Shown here: positions 16,863 to 25,718 of the stretch, one piece after another | Layout: every line of letters begins with the position of its first letter | How positions within the stretch are numbered: the first letter of the stretch is position 1 | From: Ponticaulis profundi | Lineage (GTDB): Bacteria > Pseudomonadota > Alphaproteobacteria > Caulobacterales > Hyphomonadaceae | Length of the DNA stretch: 64,000 nt | Reading direction: 5' to 3' | Assembly (NCBI RefSeq): GCF_042659465.1 | Contig: NZ_JBHSSW010000017.1 | Coordinates: 62,001-126,000, forward strand | Translations under genes and position numbers: made by a program | Notes under the pieces: generated by a model | Seen by the model: the letters and a program-made list of their open reading frames with translations, nothing else | What the model was told of the DNA's origin: nothing | The model's database searches: none

Positions 16863-18529
16863 CGCGGAATGGTTGGGCGACCTGGGTCTATCGTCATATC
16901 TGAGCGTTGATCTGTCTCGATGATTTCATTGCTGACCGGACGTTCCAGCATGCGCTCGATTTTGAGCGGCCATTCGCCCTGGTGTAGGTCCTTCAGGGCC
17001 AGCAAGCTGCCGCGGTCTGCATGTGTTTGCCGCTCATTATGCAGGATGTAGTCTCTCCAGCGCGGGAAGCGGTAGCGTTCTACCCAGATTTCCGGCTCAT
17101 GGAGATCGCGAGCAAGTGTCCAGTCCTGTGCACCATCACGCACGCGGACGCGGTGGCGTTCATTCATCAGGTTCAGGAATTTCGGCAGGTCGGCTTCGCG
17201 GATACGATAATAGACGCCGATGGCAACAGGGCCGCTACGCTGCGTAATATCGAGATTGACGTCTGGTTCTTTCCAACGCCCGACCGGATCAAGGTTGATT
17301 TCTTCCACATCCGGAATGGGCATGAAGAAACCGGCGAGCAGGCCAATTCCCTGAATTGCCATCATGATGAGCATTGCATTGGCGGTGCCATATTCGTCGG
17401 CCAGCTGACCTGACAGCCAGCTACCAAAAGTCATCGACCCGAAAATGGCCATCTGGAACAGCGCGAGCGAGCGGCCGACCACCCAGCGGGGCACAGACAT
17501 CTGCACGGTCACGTTCATGGTCGCGACTGCTGTCAGCCAGCCCGCGCCAGTAACAATCAGGCCAGGCACCGCCATGAGCAGATTGTGGCTCTGCGAGACG
17601 GTCACGGCACCTGCAATCACGCAAATGACGGAAATGCGCAGAATATTCTCATTGTGGAACCGATCGCGCAGATGGCGATTGGACAGAGCCCCGATCACGG
17701 CGCCGATGCCGAAAGATCCGGACAGAATGCCGAACATGGCGGCATCGCCCCCCAGAATGTCGTGGGCAACAAGGGGAAGCAGGCTGAGCACCGAGCTCGC
17801 CGCAATCCCAAACAGGACGCCGCGTAACACGACAAGACGGACCGGCGGCGACATGGAGACATAGCGTACACCTGCGGCCATGGAGGCGATCAGGCCTTCG
17901 CGCAGGCGCGGCTTGGTTACATCGTCCGGTTTCCAGCGGATGAGGACGAACAGGATGCCGAGATAGGTAAAGGCATTGATGGTGAAGGCGGCTGCTGCGC
18001 CTGCAGCTGCCACAATGGCGCCGCCCAGAGCTGGTCCGGCAGAGCGAGCAATGTTGAAGCCCATACTGTTCATCGAGACTGCAGCGGCTATCGTCTTGCG
18101 GGGTACAATGTCACCAACAGTTGCCTGCCAGGACGGGGCATTGATGGCGGTGCCGCAACCAATCAGAAAGGTAAAGCCAAGCAGGATCCAGGGCGTCAAC
18201 AGGCCAAGCCATGCCAGAACGCACAACAGTACCGACACGCTGAACATGCCGATCTGCGCCCAGAGCATGACAGAGCGGCGGGAATAATTATCTGCCAGCG
18301 CACCAGCAAAGAGCGCCAGGATCAGAATGGGAAATGTGACCGATGCGTTGACCAGTGCGATCTGCGTTTTGGAGCCGCCAAGCTCAACCATCAACCAGGC
18401 CGCGCCGACGCCCTGAATGAGACTGCCGAATTGTGAGGTAACATTCGCTACCCAGATCCGTCGAAACAGCGGAATGGAAAACGGAGCAGGGGCAGACTCA
18501 GGCGTTTCTGACATAGACCTTGTGTACAT
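16859..18529 (-). CDS. MFS exporter with C-terminal soluble domain (EntS/MFS_3-like)
   Basis: Inner-membrane transporter with 556 residues. The first 410 or so give the usual 12 hydrophobic segments, beginning FSIPLFRRIWVANVTSQFG, with ALADNYSRRSVM as the loop 2-3 motif. This matches the enterobactin-exporter-like MFS_3 group. The last 130 residues are soluble (GVYYRIREADLPKFLNLMNE, WVERYRFPRWRDYILHNERQT) and resemble an antibiotic-biosynthesis-monooxygenase-like fold, which some members of this group carry. ATG 18514 is an alternative start. It is convergent with the SRAP gene. Substrate unknown. Confidence 0.85.
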   Translation of the reverse strand: MYTRSMSETPESAPAPFSIPLFRRIWVANVTSQFGSLIQGVGAAWLMVELGGSKTQIALVNASVTFPILILALFAGALADNYSRRSVMLWAQIGMFSVSVLLCVLAWLGLLTPWILLGFTFLIGCGTAINAPSWQATVGDIVPRKTIAAAVSMNSMGFNIARSAGPALGGAIVAAAGAAAAFTINAFTYLGILFVLIRWKPDDVTKPRLREGLIASMAAGVRYVSMSPPVRLVVLRGVLFGIAASSVLSLLPLVAHDILGGDAAMFGILSGSFGIGAVIGALSNRHLRDRFHNENILRISVICVIAGAVTVSQSHNLLMAVPGLIVTGAGWLTAVATMNVTVQMSVPRWVVGRSLALFQMAIFGSMTFGSWLSGQLADEYGTANAMLIMMAIQGIGLLAGFFMPIPDVEEINLDPVGRWKEPDVNLDITQRSGPVAIGVYYRIREADLPKFLNLMNERHRVRVRDGAQDWTLARDLHEPEIWVERYRFPRWRDYILHNERQTHADRGSLLALKDLHQGEWPLKIERMLERPVSNEIIETDQRSDMTIDPGRPTIPR

Positions 18530-18618
18530 GGCTCCGTGTTTGGGGACAATCAGTCACCCGTTGGCGTGATGATCTTCATCCGCTCCGCGAATAGATTTCC
18601 GCGGTGCAAGCTGCGCTG

Positions 18619-19647
18619 TCAGTCGCCGACTTCTTCGTCATAACCGACCAGTCGAAGTGGGCGGGCCTTGAAGCCTTCGAGCTCGGCCCAGCGGCAGAGG
18701 GCATCTTCACGCCCGTGTGTGACCCATAATTCTTCGGGGTTTACGTCTTTTACGGTCTGCGTGAGTTCATCCCAGTCTGCGTGATCTGACAGGATGATAG
18801 GCAGTTCCACGCCGCGCTGTTTGGCCCGCTGACGAACGCGCATCCATCCGGAACAGAAAATCGGCACCGGGTCCGGAAAGCGTCTCGCCCATTTGTCGGC
18901 AAAGGCCGAGGGTGGTCCCAGAATGATCTTCCCGGCGAATTTGGCCTGTTCTTCTTTGGCCTGACCCTTTTCAAGCGTGGCAGGCTCGAGCGGTCCAAGT
19001 GGCACGCCGTGATCTTCATAGAGCTCGCAAAGCGCTTTCAGGGCGCCGTGAATGTAGATTGGATCATGATAGCCTGCTTCCCGAATGAGCGAGATAACCC
19101 GCTGTGCCTTGCCGAGTGCATATACGCCGACGAGATGTGCGCGGTCAGGAAAGGTTTGCAGGCTCTGCAGAAGCTTTGCGATTTCAGAGCGGTCGTCGGG
19201 ATGTCGAAAGACCGGTAAGCCGAATGTCGCTTCACTGATGAAGACGTCGCAGGGGACGACTTCAAAGCTTTGACAAGTCGGGTCCTGGCGACGTTTATAG
19301 TCACCGGTGCAGACCATGCGCAGGCCTTTGTATTCGACGACGGCCTGCGCTGAACCGAGCACATGCCCGGCAGGGGCAAGCCAGACGCGTACGCCATTGA
19401 TCTCTGTGATTTCACCAAATTCGGCAGGCTGGCGACGTGCTGTAAAGTCGGTGCCATACCGGGCGGCCATGATGTTGAGCGTCGCAGGTGTTGCCAGAAC
19501 CGCCCCATGACCGGCGCGGGCATGGTCGGCATGGCCATGTGTGATCACCGCACGATCGACCGCGCGAACGGGGTCGATATAGAATTCGCCCGGCGGGCAA
19601 TAGAGGCCTTTCGGCGTGGGGTGTAAAAGCTGGTGCGGGGTGATCAT
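18619..19647 (-). CDS. Ligase-associated MBL-fold DNA exonuclease
   Basis: Metallo-beta-lactamase/beta-CASP-like nuclease of the ligase-associated repair set. ATG 19647 (MITPHQLLHPTPKGLYC) is preferred to an upstream in-frame TTG, giving 342 residues. Metal ligands are seen in VITHGHADHARAGHG, TGDYKRR and ILSDHADWDEL. SEATFGLPVFRHPD and YALGKAQRVISLI are family features. It is 3.6 kb upstream (in its own reading direction) of the ligase gene, with the MFS, SRAP and protease genes between. In the canonical cluster the two genes are neighbours. Confidence 0.92.
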   Translation of the reverse strand: MITPHQLLHPTPKGLYCPPGEFYIDPVRAVDRAVITHGHADHARAGHGAVLATPATLNIMAARYGTDFTARRQPAEFGEITEINGVRVWLAPAGHVLGSAQAVVEYKGLRMVCTGDYKRRQDPTCQSFEVVPCDVFISEATFGLPVFRHPDDRSEIAKLLQSLQTFPDRAHLVGVYALGKAQRVISLIREAGYHDPIYIHGALKALCELYEDHGVPLGPLEPATLEKGQAKEEQAKFAGKIILGPPSAFADKWARRFPDPVPIFCSGWMRVRQRAKQRGVELPIILSDHADWDELTQTVKDVNPEELWVTHGREDALCRWAELEGFKARPLRLVGYDEEVGD

Positions 19648-19774
19648 ACTTTCAGAATTGGGGCGGCTATGTCCCTTCGGCAAGTCACAACGTCATGGCG
19701 CGGGCTTGCATTCAGTCTGGAATTCATCGTCAAACAGAACTGGATTGTGCATTCAGTCGTGAAGAGGTCGTTCG

Positions 19775-20614
19775 ATGACGAAATTGAAAATTGCCTGCGT
19801 TCAGATGCGGTCCAGCCGCGACATGGCTGAAAATATCGAGACGGCTTCTCGGCTGATCGAGCAGGCTGCTGCCGAAGGTGCCACGCTGATCTCGACACCG
19901 GAGATGACGACACTTCTGGAACGCAGCGCCAAATCCCTGTTCGAGATTGCGACGGATTTTGCAAACGATCCATCCATTCCTGTGTTCAAAGCGCTCGCCA
20001 AACGCCTGAAGGTCTGGCTGCACATTGGTTCGGTGCCGGTGCTTACCGATGGCGGGAAATGTGCCAACCGGGCGCTCTTCATTTCACCGGATGGTGAACT
20101 CTTGGCGCATTACGACAAAATCCACATGTTCGATGTCGAGTTGGGCGGCGGCGAAGCCTATCGCGAATCCAGAAGTTACAAGCCCGGTGATCGAGCTGTG
20201 ATGGTGAAAACGCCGTTTGGGGGCGTCGGGCTGTCGATTTGCTATGATTTGCGGTTTGCTCATCTCTATCGAACGCTTGCCAAGGCAGGTGCTGACATTC
20301 TGATGATCCCTGCAGCCTTTACAAAAGTCACCGGACAGGCCCACTGGCACGTGTTGCTGCGAGCGCGGGCGATTGAAACCGGCTGTTTCGTCGTTGCGGC
20401 TGCGCAGGGCGGCCTGCATGCCGATGGCCGCGAAACCTTCGGGCACAGTCTGATTATTGCGCCATGGGGGGAGGTTCTGGCTGAAGCTGAGCATGCTAAG
20501 CCCGGCATTATCTGTGCAGAGATCGATCTCGAAGAGGTTGCCAGGGCGCGCGGACGGGTGCCTGCTCTGACGCACGACCGAGAGATCACTCTGGATGTGA
20601 TTGACGCGCTTTAG
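19775..20614 (+). CDS. Nitrilase-superfamily carbon-nitrogen hydrolase (Nit2/omega-amidase-like)
   Basis: Cytoplasmic amidase with 279 residues. The catalytic triad is complete: Glu43 (TPEMTT), Lys115 (HYDKIHMFD) and Cys156 (LSICYDLRF). A conserved second Glu lies in GGEAYRES. The sequence around Lys and Cys fits the Nit1/Nit2 branch, which hydrolyses deaminated glutathione or omega-amides such as 2-oxoglutaramate. Which one cannot be decided here. The start has AGAGG upstream. It is convergent with the BON-MscS gene (7 bases between stops). Confidence 0.9.
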   Translation: MTKLKIACVQMRSSRDMAENIETASRLIEQAAAEGATLISTPEMTTLLERSAKSLFEIATDFANDPSIPVFKALAKRLKVWLHIGSVPVLTDGGKCANRALFISPDGELLAHYDKIHMFDVELGGGEAYRESRSYKPGDRAVMVKTPFGGVGLSICYDLRFAHLYRTLAKAGADILMIPAAFTKVTGQAHWHVLLRARAIETGCFVVAAAQGGLHADGRETFGHSLIIAPWGEVLAEAEHAKPGIICAEIDLEEVARARGRVPALTHDREITLDVIDAL

Positions 20615-20621
20615 CGGGGCG

Positions 20622-22037
20622 CTATTCGACCGGGCGCTCCTCGTCCAATAAATCGGGTTCTCCCTGTTCGGCGCGCTCTTCGGAGACTTTTTCATCGAGG
20701 TGACGGTCTGGAGAGACATCATCCAGACCCGCTTCCTGCACGGACATGCGCGGCGTAACGGGCGCTGGCGGAGGTGCTTTCGGCTCAGCCTGTTTCTCTG
20801 AGGACGGTGGCAGAGCAAGACCTGTTTCGGTCTCGACACGCAGGCGGTAGATCGGTTCCGGAAGGCTGAAACCACCTTTTTCCAGCGCATTCTTTGTACG
20901 CGCAATCGCAACGCCTCGTGCTTTCAGGAAGTCCGTGTCTGCCTGGTTCAGCCAGGCGTAGAAGCCCAGAACAATGTTGGAATCGCCCACTTTCTGCATG
21001 GCTGCGAAGGGTTCGGGCTCCGGTAGAATGAAGTCGAGCGATTTCAGCGTATCCACGCCGGTCTTGATGGCGGCAAGTGGGTCATCATTCGCGTCAACGC
21101 CCAGTTCAAAGGAAAACCGTCGTTCCGGATTGCGGGTATAGTTCAGGATCACGGCCTTGAAGACGGTCGCGTTTGGAATGCGCAGATGATTGCCATCCAT
21201 GGTCATCAGCACGGTCGCCCGTGAGGTGAGACGGACGACTTTGCCTTCCTGCCCGTCAATGACCACATGCTCATTGGCCCGGAAGGGCTGGCGAATGGAA
21301 AGCATGACGGACGAGATGTAATTTTCAAGACCGTCGCGCACGGCAAAGCCGATTGCGAGTCCCAGCACACCGGCGCCGCCGAGGATCGCGCCCATCAGGG
21401 CTGTCGCGCCGATAATGTTCAGCGCTGTGATCAGGGCGATGACGAGCGCAATAATCCGCACAGCCTGCGTGACCAACTCAACAAGGAACGGGTTGGGAAG
21501 AATGCGGCTCCAGAAGCTGTTCCAGCTCGCCCAGAGGTGACCGATCAGCGCGATCACAAAGAAGACGGCGAAGGCGATGCCGATGAGTGGTAGGCCGCGC
21601 AAAAGGTCGGTCAGCACAGACTCGGTCTGCGCGACAATCGGCGATACATTCGTGCTGATGGCGCGCGAGCGTTCGATGTCAGCCTCGACGGTGACCACCC
21701 CATCCAGGCGCAGAGCGAGGGCTTCGGCTCGTTCCGCGCTGGCATCATTCGGGACCATGCCATCCAGCCAGACCACGCCCTCACGAACCGTGACATTGAC
21801 CCCGGAGAGCGCATCAATTTCAGCAAAGATTGCCGACAGTCGCTCCGCAATCGCGGTATCGGATGGGCGAGTGGCATCCGTTTCAATGACGGTATCGGAT
21901 GTCGGGGGCGTGTCGTCGCCCGGCAATTGGGCCTCCGCCGACAGGAATATGGCCATGAGTAGCGTGCAGCAGGCGGAGATCAGGCTGGCACGAAGCCAGG
22001 GGTAAAAAGTGGTTTGATGCAATGGAAAGCCCTCCAT
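20622..22037 (-). CDS. Mechanosensitive channel-like protein with N-terminal BON-like domain
   Basis: About 471 residues from ATG 22037 (the longer frame starts with TTG). A signal-like hydrophobic segment (ISACCTLLMAIFLS) is followed by a probably periplasmic BON-like domain (LSGVNVTVREGVVWLDGMVPNDASAERAEAL, quoted as a landmark in parts). Several membrane helices follow, then the MscS pore/beta region (GAILGGAGVLGLAIGFAVRD, RANEHVVIDGQEGKVVRLTSR, LRIPNATVF). The C-terminal 80 residues are Pro/Glu-rich and likely disordered. It probably responds to osmotic or envelope stress. The BON part may bind lipid or peptidoglycan-associated ligands, which is inference from the family. Confidence 0.85.
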   Translation of the reverse strand: MEGFPLHQTTFYPWLRASLISACCTLLMAIFLSAEAQLPGDDTPPTSDTVIETDATRPSDTAIAERLSAIFAEIDALSGVNVTVREGVVWLDGMVPNDASAERAEALALRLDGVVTVEADIERSRAISTNVSPIVAQTESVLTDLLRGLPLIGIAFAVFFVIALIGHLWASWNSFWSRILPNPFLVELVTQAVRIIALVIALITALNIIGATALMGAILGGAGVLGLAIGFAVRDGLENYISSVMLSIRQPFRANEHVVIDGQEGKVVRLTSRATVLMTMDGNHLRIPNATVFKAVILNYTRNPERRFSFELGVDANDDPLAAIKTGVDTLKSLDFILPEPEPFAAMQKVGDSNIVLGFYAWLNQADTDFLKARGVAIARTKNALEKGGFSLPEPIYRLRVETETGLALPPSSEKQAEPKAPPPAPVTPRMSVQEAGLDDVSPDRHLDEKVSEERAEQGEPDLLDEERPVE

Positions 22038-22109
22038 CAGACAAATGCCCTGAGAGAGAAGCCGGTTCCTCAAAAGCTTAGTCTTTTTTGGAAATACGCT
22101 CGTACATCG

Positions 22110-22592
22110 CTAGTCGTTTTCAAGTTCCGGACGCGGCGCGTTGGGATCAAGCCGCTTTTGCGTCACGGGTGGCTGGGTGAAGGTGTATCGAATGTTTGCG
22201 CCTGTCGGATCTTCATACTCGACCCATTTCTGATGCGGATTGGCGAGCTTCTGGGCGGTCGGCGCATAACCCATTGCCTGCATGCGGTTCGTGGTGACTT
22301 CCCATTCTGAGACGTCCCAGACACCGATATCCAGGGTCATCGGCGCGCAAGCCAGGGCGTCGGCATCTGATTGCAGAAACCCCAGCGCGACCGACGGCAG
22401 GCGTTTATGGGCGAGATACATCATGCGTCCGGCGCGCCCGGAGGTGACGCCGGTGACATAGAAGTCGAGGCCATTGCAGTAGAACGCCTTGATGAATTCC
22501 AGATCAGGGGCCTGGCGCTCAATCGTCAGAACATGTTCCTTGCGATCGCGTTTCAGCCCATCGGCTTCATTTCCGAACCAGACCCTGACCAT
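22110..22592 (-). CDS. VOC/glyoxalase-like protein
   Basis: 160 residues with the beta-alpha-beta-beta pattern of vicinal-oxygen-chelate proteins (DLEFIKAFYCNGLDF, MTLDIGVWDVSEWE, WVEYEDPTGANIRYTF). Metal ligands are not obvious, so the enzymatic activity is unknown. A strong AAGGAG precedes the start. It lies 15 bases after the aldo/keto reductase gene, so the two are probably one operon and may act on related carbonyl compounds. Confidence 0.65.
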   Translation of the reverse strand: MVRVWFGNEADGLKRDRKEHVLTIERQAPDLEFIKAFYCNGLDFYVTGVTSGRAGRMMYLAHKRLPSVALGFLQSDADALACAPMTLDIGVWDVSEWEVTTNRMQAMGYAPTAQKLANPHQKWVEYEDPTGANIRYTFTQPPVTQKRLDPNAPRPELEND

Positions 22593-22607
22593 TTCCGCTC
22601 CTTACGC

Positions 22608-23630
22608 TTATCCCTGCGTATAGGCGTAATCCTTGTCTTTTGTCATGTCCCGCACGGCTTTCATCACGTCATCTGGCAGGGTGAGATCAATGGCTGCAAA
22701 GATGTCGTCCAGCTGGCTCTCCTTCGACGCGCCAACAATGGTTGAAGCCACGAAATCATGCTGCTTGGACCAGGCGGTTGCGAGGGTAACTGGCGACATG
22801 CCGGCTTCAGCAGCAATCGCCATCACTTTCTCTGTCGCAGAGAGTGACTTCTCATTGACGAAGCGTCTTGTCATTTCAACGAAGCGGCCGCCCGCATTGA
22901 TGAGAGATGAAAACCGGGCACCTTCCGGTGTCGCGCCGCCGAGATACTTGCCGGAAACAACACCGCCAGCAAGCGGGGAATACGGGATCAGGCTCACACC
23001 CTCCTTGCGACAGGCAAAGGCGAGATCATCCATGAAGCGTGTATTCAGAAGCGAGAAATTATTCTGGATGGTTTCATAGCGCGCAGCGCCCAGATCTTCG
23101 GACGTTTTGAGCGAAGTCATCAGCCCCCAGGTGTTCTCATTCGAACAACCAAGCACGCGCACCTTGCCAAGGCGCACGAGTTCGTCGAGCGTCTCCATGG
23201 TTTCTTCATAACCGGTGCCATGATCGGGCCAGTGTGTCTGGTAGAGGTCGATATAGTCGGTCTGGAGACGAGTCAGACTGGCATCCACAGCTTTGGTGAT
23301 GTTGTGGCGATCCAGCGCCGTCATGCCCGCGCGTTGTGAGCCAACCACCCAGCCATGAGATGGCCCGCACACTTTGGTTGCGAGAATGATCTTGTCGCGG
23401 TTCTGGGTTTTCATCCAGCGCCCGAAGATTTCCTCGGTTCGGCCTGCATAATCCTCGCGCGGTGGCACGGGATAGTTCTCTGCGGTGTCGAAAAAGTTGA
23501 TGCCGGCCTCCAATGACCGGTCCAGAATGCGAAACGCTTCAGCTTCATCTGTCTGAGAGCCAAAAACCATCGTTCCCATGCAAATGTCAGATACGACGAT
23601 GCTGCTTCGCCCAAGGCGTCTGTGTTGCAT
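22608..23630 (-). CDS. Aldo/keto reductase (Tas-like)
   Basis: NADPH-dependent carbonyl reductase with 340 residues. Catalytic Asp and Tyr lie in NFFDTAENYP, Lys in IILATKVCG, and His in YQTHWPDHG. Cofactor-binding elements include SLIPYSPLAGG and STIVGASKESQL. The LYQTHWPD text is typical of the Tas subgroup. The start has GGAGGACAATTC upstream. It is followed by the VOC-like gene. Confidence 0.9.
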   Translation of the reverse strand: MQHRRLGRSSIVVSDICMGTMVFGSQTDEAEAFRILDRSLEAGINFFDTAENYPVPPREDYAGRTEEIFGRWMKTQNRDKIILATKVCGPSHGWVVGSQRAGMTALDRHNITKAVDASLTRLQTDYIDLYQTHWPDHGTGYEETMETLDELVRLGKVRVLGCSNENTWGLMTSLKTSEDLGAARYETIQNNFSLLNTRFMDDLAFACRKEGVSLIPYSPLAGGVVSGKYLGGATPEGARFSSLINAGGRFVEMTRRFVNEKSLSATEKVMAIAAEAGMSPVTLATAWSKQHDFVASTIVGASKESQLDDIFAAIDLTLPDDVMKAVRDMTKDKDYAYTQG

Positions 23631-23769
23631 GAATTGTCCTCCCCAAATTCTTTGCCTTCAGCATAACCAGAAAGCGAAATCGGCAAAGGCAATTTTTGGT
23701 GATCGCTTGCCGGTTGACACAGGGCTCGCTAGATCGGTCGTCGTTATCTGAACACGAAAAGGTGCGCCC

Positions 23770-24339
23770 TTGATCTTCCTCACGCTCATTCCGCTCAGTC
23801 TTGGTCTGTCGACCGATGCGTTTGCTGCTTCTCTGGCGCGAGGTGGGCGCGAGCGTGGCGCACGCTTCCTGCGCGCCGTTCAGTCCGGTGCGGTATTCGG
23901 CACCGCTGAAGGTCTTATGTGCCTGGTCGGCTGGTTCGCTGCTTCACTGTTTGCCGATCACATTCGCGCGCTCGATCATTGGATCGCGTTGATCCTGCTC
24001 GCCATTATCGGCGGCAAGATGATCCATGAGGGTTTTGAGCGTGATGATGATGACGAAGAGGCCGTACCGCGCTCAAACGGCTGGCTAGGGACGATTGTAA
24101 CAGCGATAGGCACGAGCATTGACTCAGCCGCCGTTGGTATCGCGCTCGCGCTCTCAGGCGTTACCGTCTGGTCTGCCTTGATGATCGGCAGTTTCAGCTT
24201 TGTGGCCAGCACGGTTGGCTTTCTGCTCGGGCCGATGGTGGGCGAGCGATTGGGCAAGCGCGCCGAAATCGGCGGTGGCGTGATCCTGATCCTGATTGGC
24301 ATTTCGATCTGGTTGAGTCATACTTTCTTTGCAGGCTAG
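23770..24339 (+). CDS. mntP: Manganese efflux pump MntP
   Basis: Six-helix inner-membrane exporter that protects against excess Mn(II). It has 189 residues, normal length. Two DUF204 repeats are visible: LSLGLSTDAFAASLARGG with the conserved Asp, and AIGTSIDSAAVGIALALSG with the second Asp. The start must be the TTG at 23770, because a stop lies just upstream in frame and no ATG/GTG fits; AAGG lies about seven bases before it. A yybP-ykoY manganese riboswitch was looked for upstream and not recognised. Confidence 0.92.
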   Translation: MIFLTLIPLSLGLSTDAFAASLARGGRERGARFLRAVQSGAVFGTAEGLMCLVGWFAASLFADHIRALDHWIALILLAIIGGKMIHEGFERDDDDEEAVPRSNGWLGTIVTAIGTSIDSAAVGIALALSGVTVWSALMIGSFSFVASTVGFLLGPMVGERLGKRAEIGGGVILILIGISIWLSHTFFAG

Positions 24340-24360
24340 GGTTTTGCAAAGGGGGAGGCG

Positions 24361-24825
24361 ATGTTTCGACGATTAACGTTTCTGGTCATGGCGCTCGGCC
24401 TTTGTGCGTCCGTCCATGCAGATGAAGCAGCCTCACCCGGTTCCGTTCAGACTGTTGAGGCCTTTTTCGAAGCCTATGATGAGGCCGACACAGACCGGCT
24501 TTCTACGCTTATTGCTGAAGATGCGGAAATGTTTGTCCAATCTTCTGACGGATTTATGTTCTACAGAAAAGGCAGAGCTGATGTCCTTGCCTATCTGGCA
24601 GATGTCTTCCCGGGCGAGCCAGCTGATACGCGGCGAGTGCTAATCCCGGCAGGACATGTCGTTGTAGTTAGCCGCAAAACAGACTTCCTCGCACCTGAGC
24701 ACCAGAGCCATGGCGAACGGCGTCTTGTTCAGATCAAGCTCGAAGAACAGAAAGTCTCTGTTCTACTGAACATTTTGCTCGATCGGGGCGATCCTGCGTA
24801 TTTCTCAAAATGGATTCGTCCCTAG
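24361..24825 (+). CDS. Exported NTF2/SnoaL-like protein
   Basis: 154 residues with an N-terminal signal peptide (FLVMALGLCASVHA, cleavage near residue 20). A single NTF2-like fold follows: VEAFFEAYDEADTDRLSTLI then FVQSSDGFMFYRKGRADVLAYL. Such domains bind small ligands or serve as scaffolds, and no catalytic residues stand out. It lies 21 bases after mntP and could be cotranscribed. Function unknown. Confidence 0.7.
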   Translation: MFRRLTFLVMALGLCASVHADEAASPGSVQTVEAFFEAYDEADTDRLSTLIAEDAEMFVQSSDGFMFYRKGRADVLAYLADVFPGEPADTRRVLIPAGHVVVVSRKTDFLAPEHQSHGERRLVQIKLEEQKVSVLLNILLDRGDPAYFSKWIRP

Positions 24826-24936
24826 CCCCTTCATCATGGATTGATGGAACTTCGCCCCAAGGGGGGTGGCAGAATGTGCTGAGAGGGGCTCGAACGGTCT
24901 GGCAATCAAGCTGAGAAGAGGTGGCGTTTGTCGCTT

Positions 24937-25620
24937 CTATCGGCCAGGAAAGGTCAGGTTCTCGATCAGCTCGACGCGCTGGTCCTTGTCTTCCTTGAAC
25001 ATCACAGAAAGCCGCATATCCGTCATCACGCGCTGAAAATAGGACCGGCCATTTGATGCCTGTGCGCAACTTGCTTCGACGGTCATGTCCGTCACCTTGG
25101 CGACGGGTAGCGGTTTGACCGGTTCGTTCAGTCTGATCAGAACATCAGTGATCTGACCGCTTGCCTTATCGATAGTAAGCGTTGCGGTCGATTTCTCCAT
25201 CACCTTGCGGGCTGTCTCGTCCTCGGCGTCCGTAGGCTGATATGTGATCACGGCCTGTTTGCCCGTTTCCGACGCCAGTTGGACGTCTCCCTTCACGTCT
25301 GCTGCTTCGACATTGCACCAGATGTCGCCACCAGTATCGCCGCGCATGCTTTCCAGAATGGTATCGATCTGCTCTTTCAGGTCGTCGCGTACCCAAAGCA
25401 GTTTCAGCTGCTCCTCAGGCGTATCTGCGCTGCCGTCATAGTGAAATGTGAAGAGCTTGATGCCATCGAGCGTCGTGAGCGTTTTGTCATAGGCGACGAC
25501 CGGTTTCGCTTCGGCAGGATCGGCCAGCACGCTCTGGAACAAAGGGTGCCAGGCTGGATTGGCAAGGGCTTGCCCGGCGAACAGGACGGAGCAGGCGACG
25601 CAGAGGCTCAAATATTTCAC
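24937..25620 (-). CDS. Exported protein of unknown function
   Basis: 227 residues from a GTG start with AAGGAC upstream. The signal peptide MKYLSLCVACSVLFAGQALA is clear. The mature part is soluble, with two Cys (DIWCNVEA, EASCAQAS) that could form a disulfide. No domain is recognised. It converges with the NTF2-like gene and diverges from the Lhr helicase gene. Confidence 0.7.
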   Translation of the reverse strand: MKYLSLCVACSVLFAGQALANPAWHPLFQSVLADPAEAKPVVAYDKTLTTLDGIKLFTFHYDGSADTPEEQLKLLWVRDDLKEQIDTILESMRGDTGGDIWCNVEAADVKGDVQLASETGKQAVITYQPTDAEDETARKVMEKSTATLTIDKASGQITDVLIRLNEPVKPLPVAKVTDMTVEASCAQASNGRSYFQRVMTDMRLSVMFKEDKDQRVELIENLTFPGR

Positions 25621-25718
25621 GCGAGAAGTCCTTATCGAAAATCAATATAAACCTCTCACGGTTCGGTATTTCCGGCAACAGGAAATCGCAGTGACGGGCA
25701 CGCCGATATGGCGCGTGC

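Noticed and set aside
23631..23769. yybP-ykoY manganese riboswitch before mntP
   Set aside because: The leader is short and the conserved loops were not recognisable. Only a hairpin TTGCCTT/AAGGCAA with T5 at 23652-23697 was seen, lying upstream of the likely promoter.
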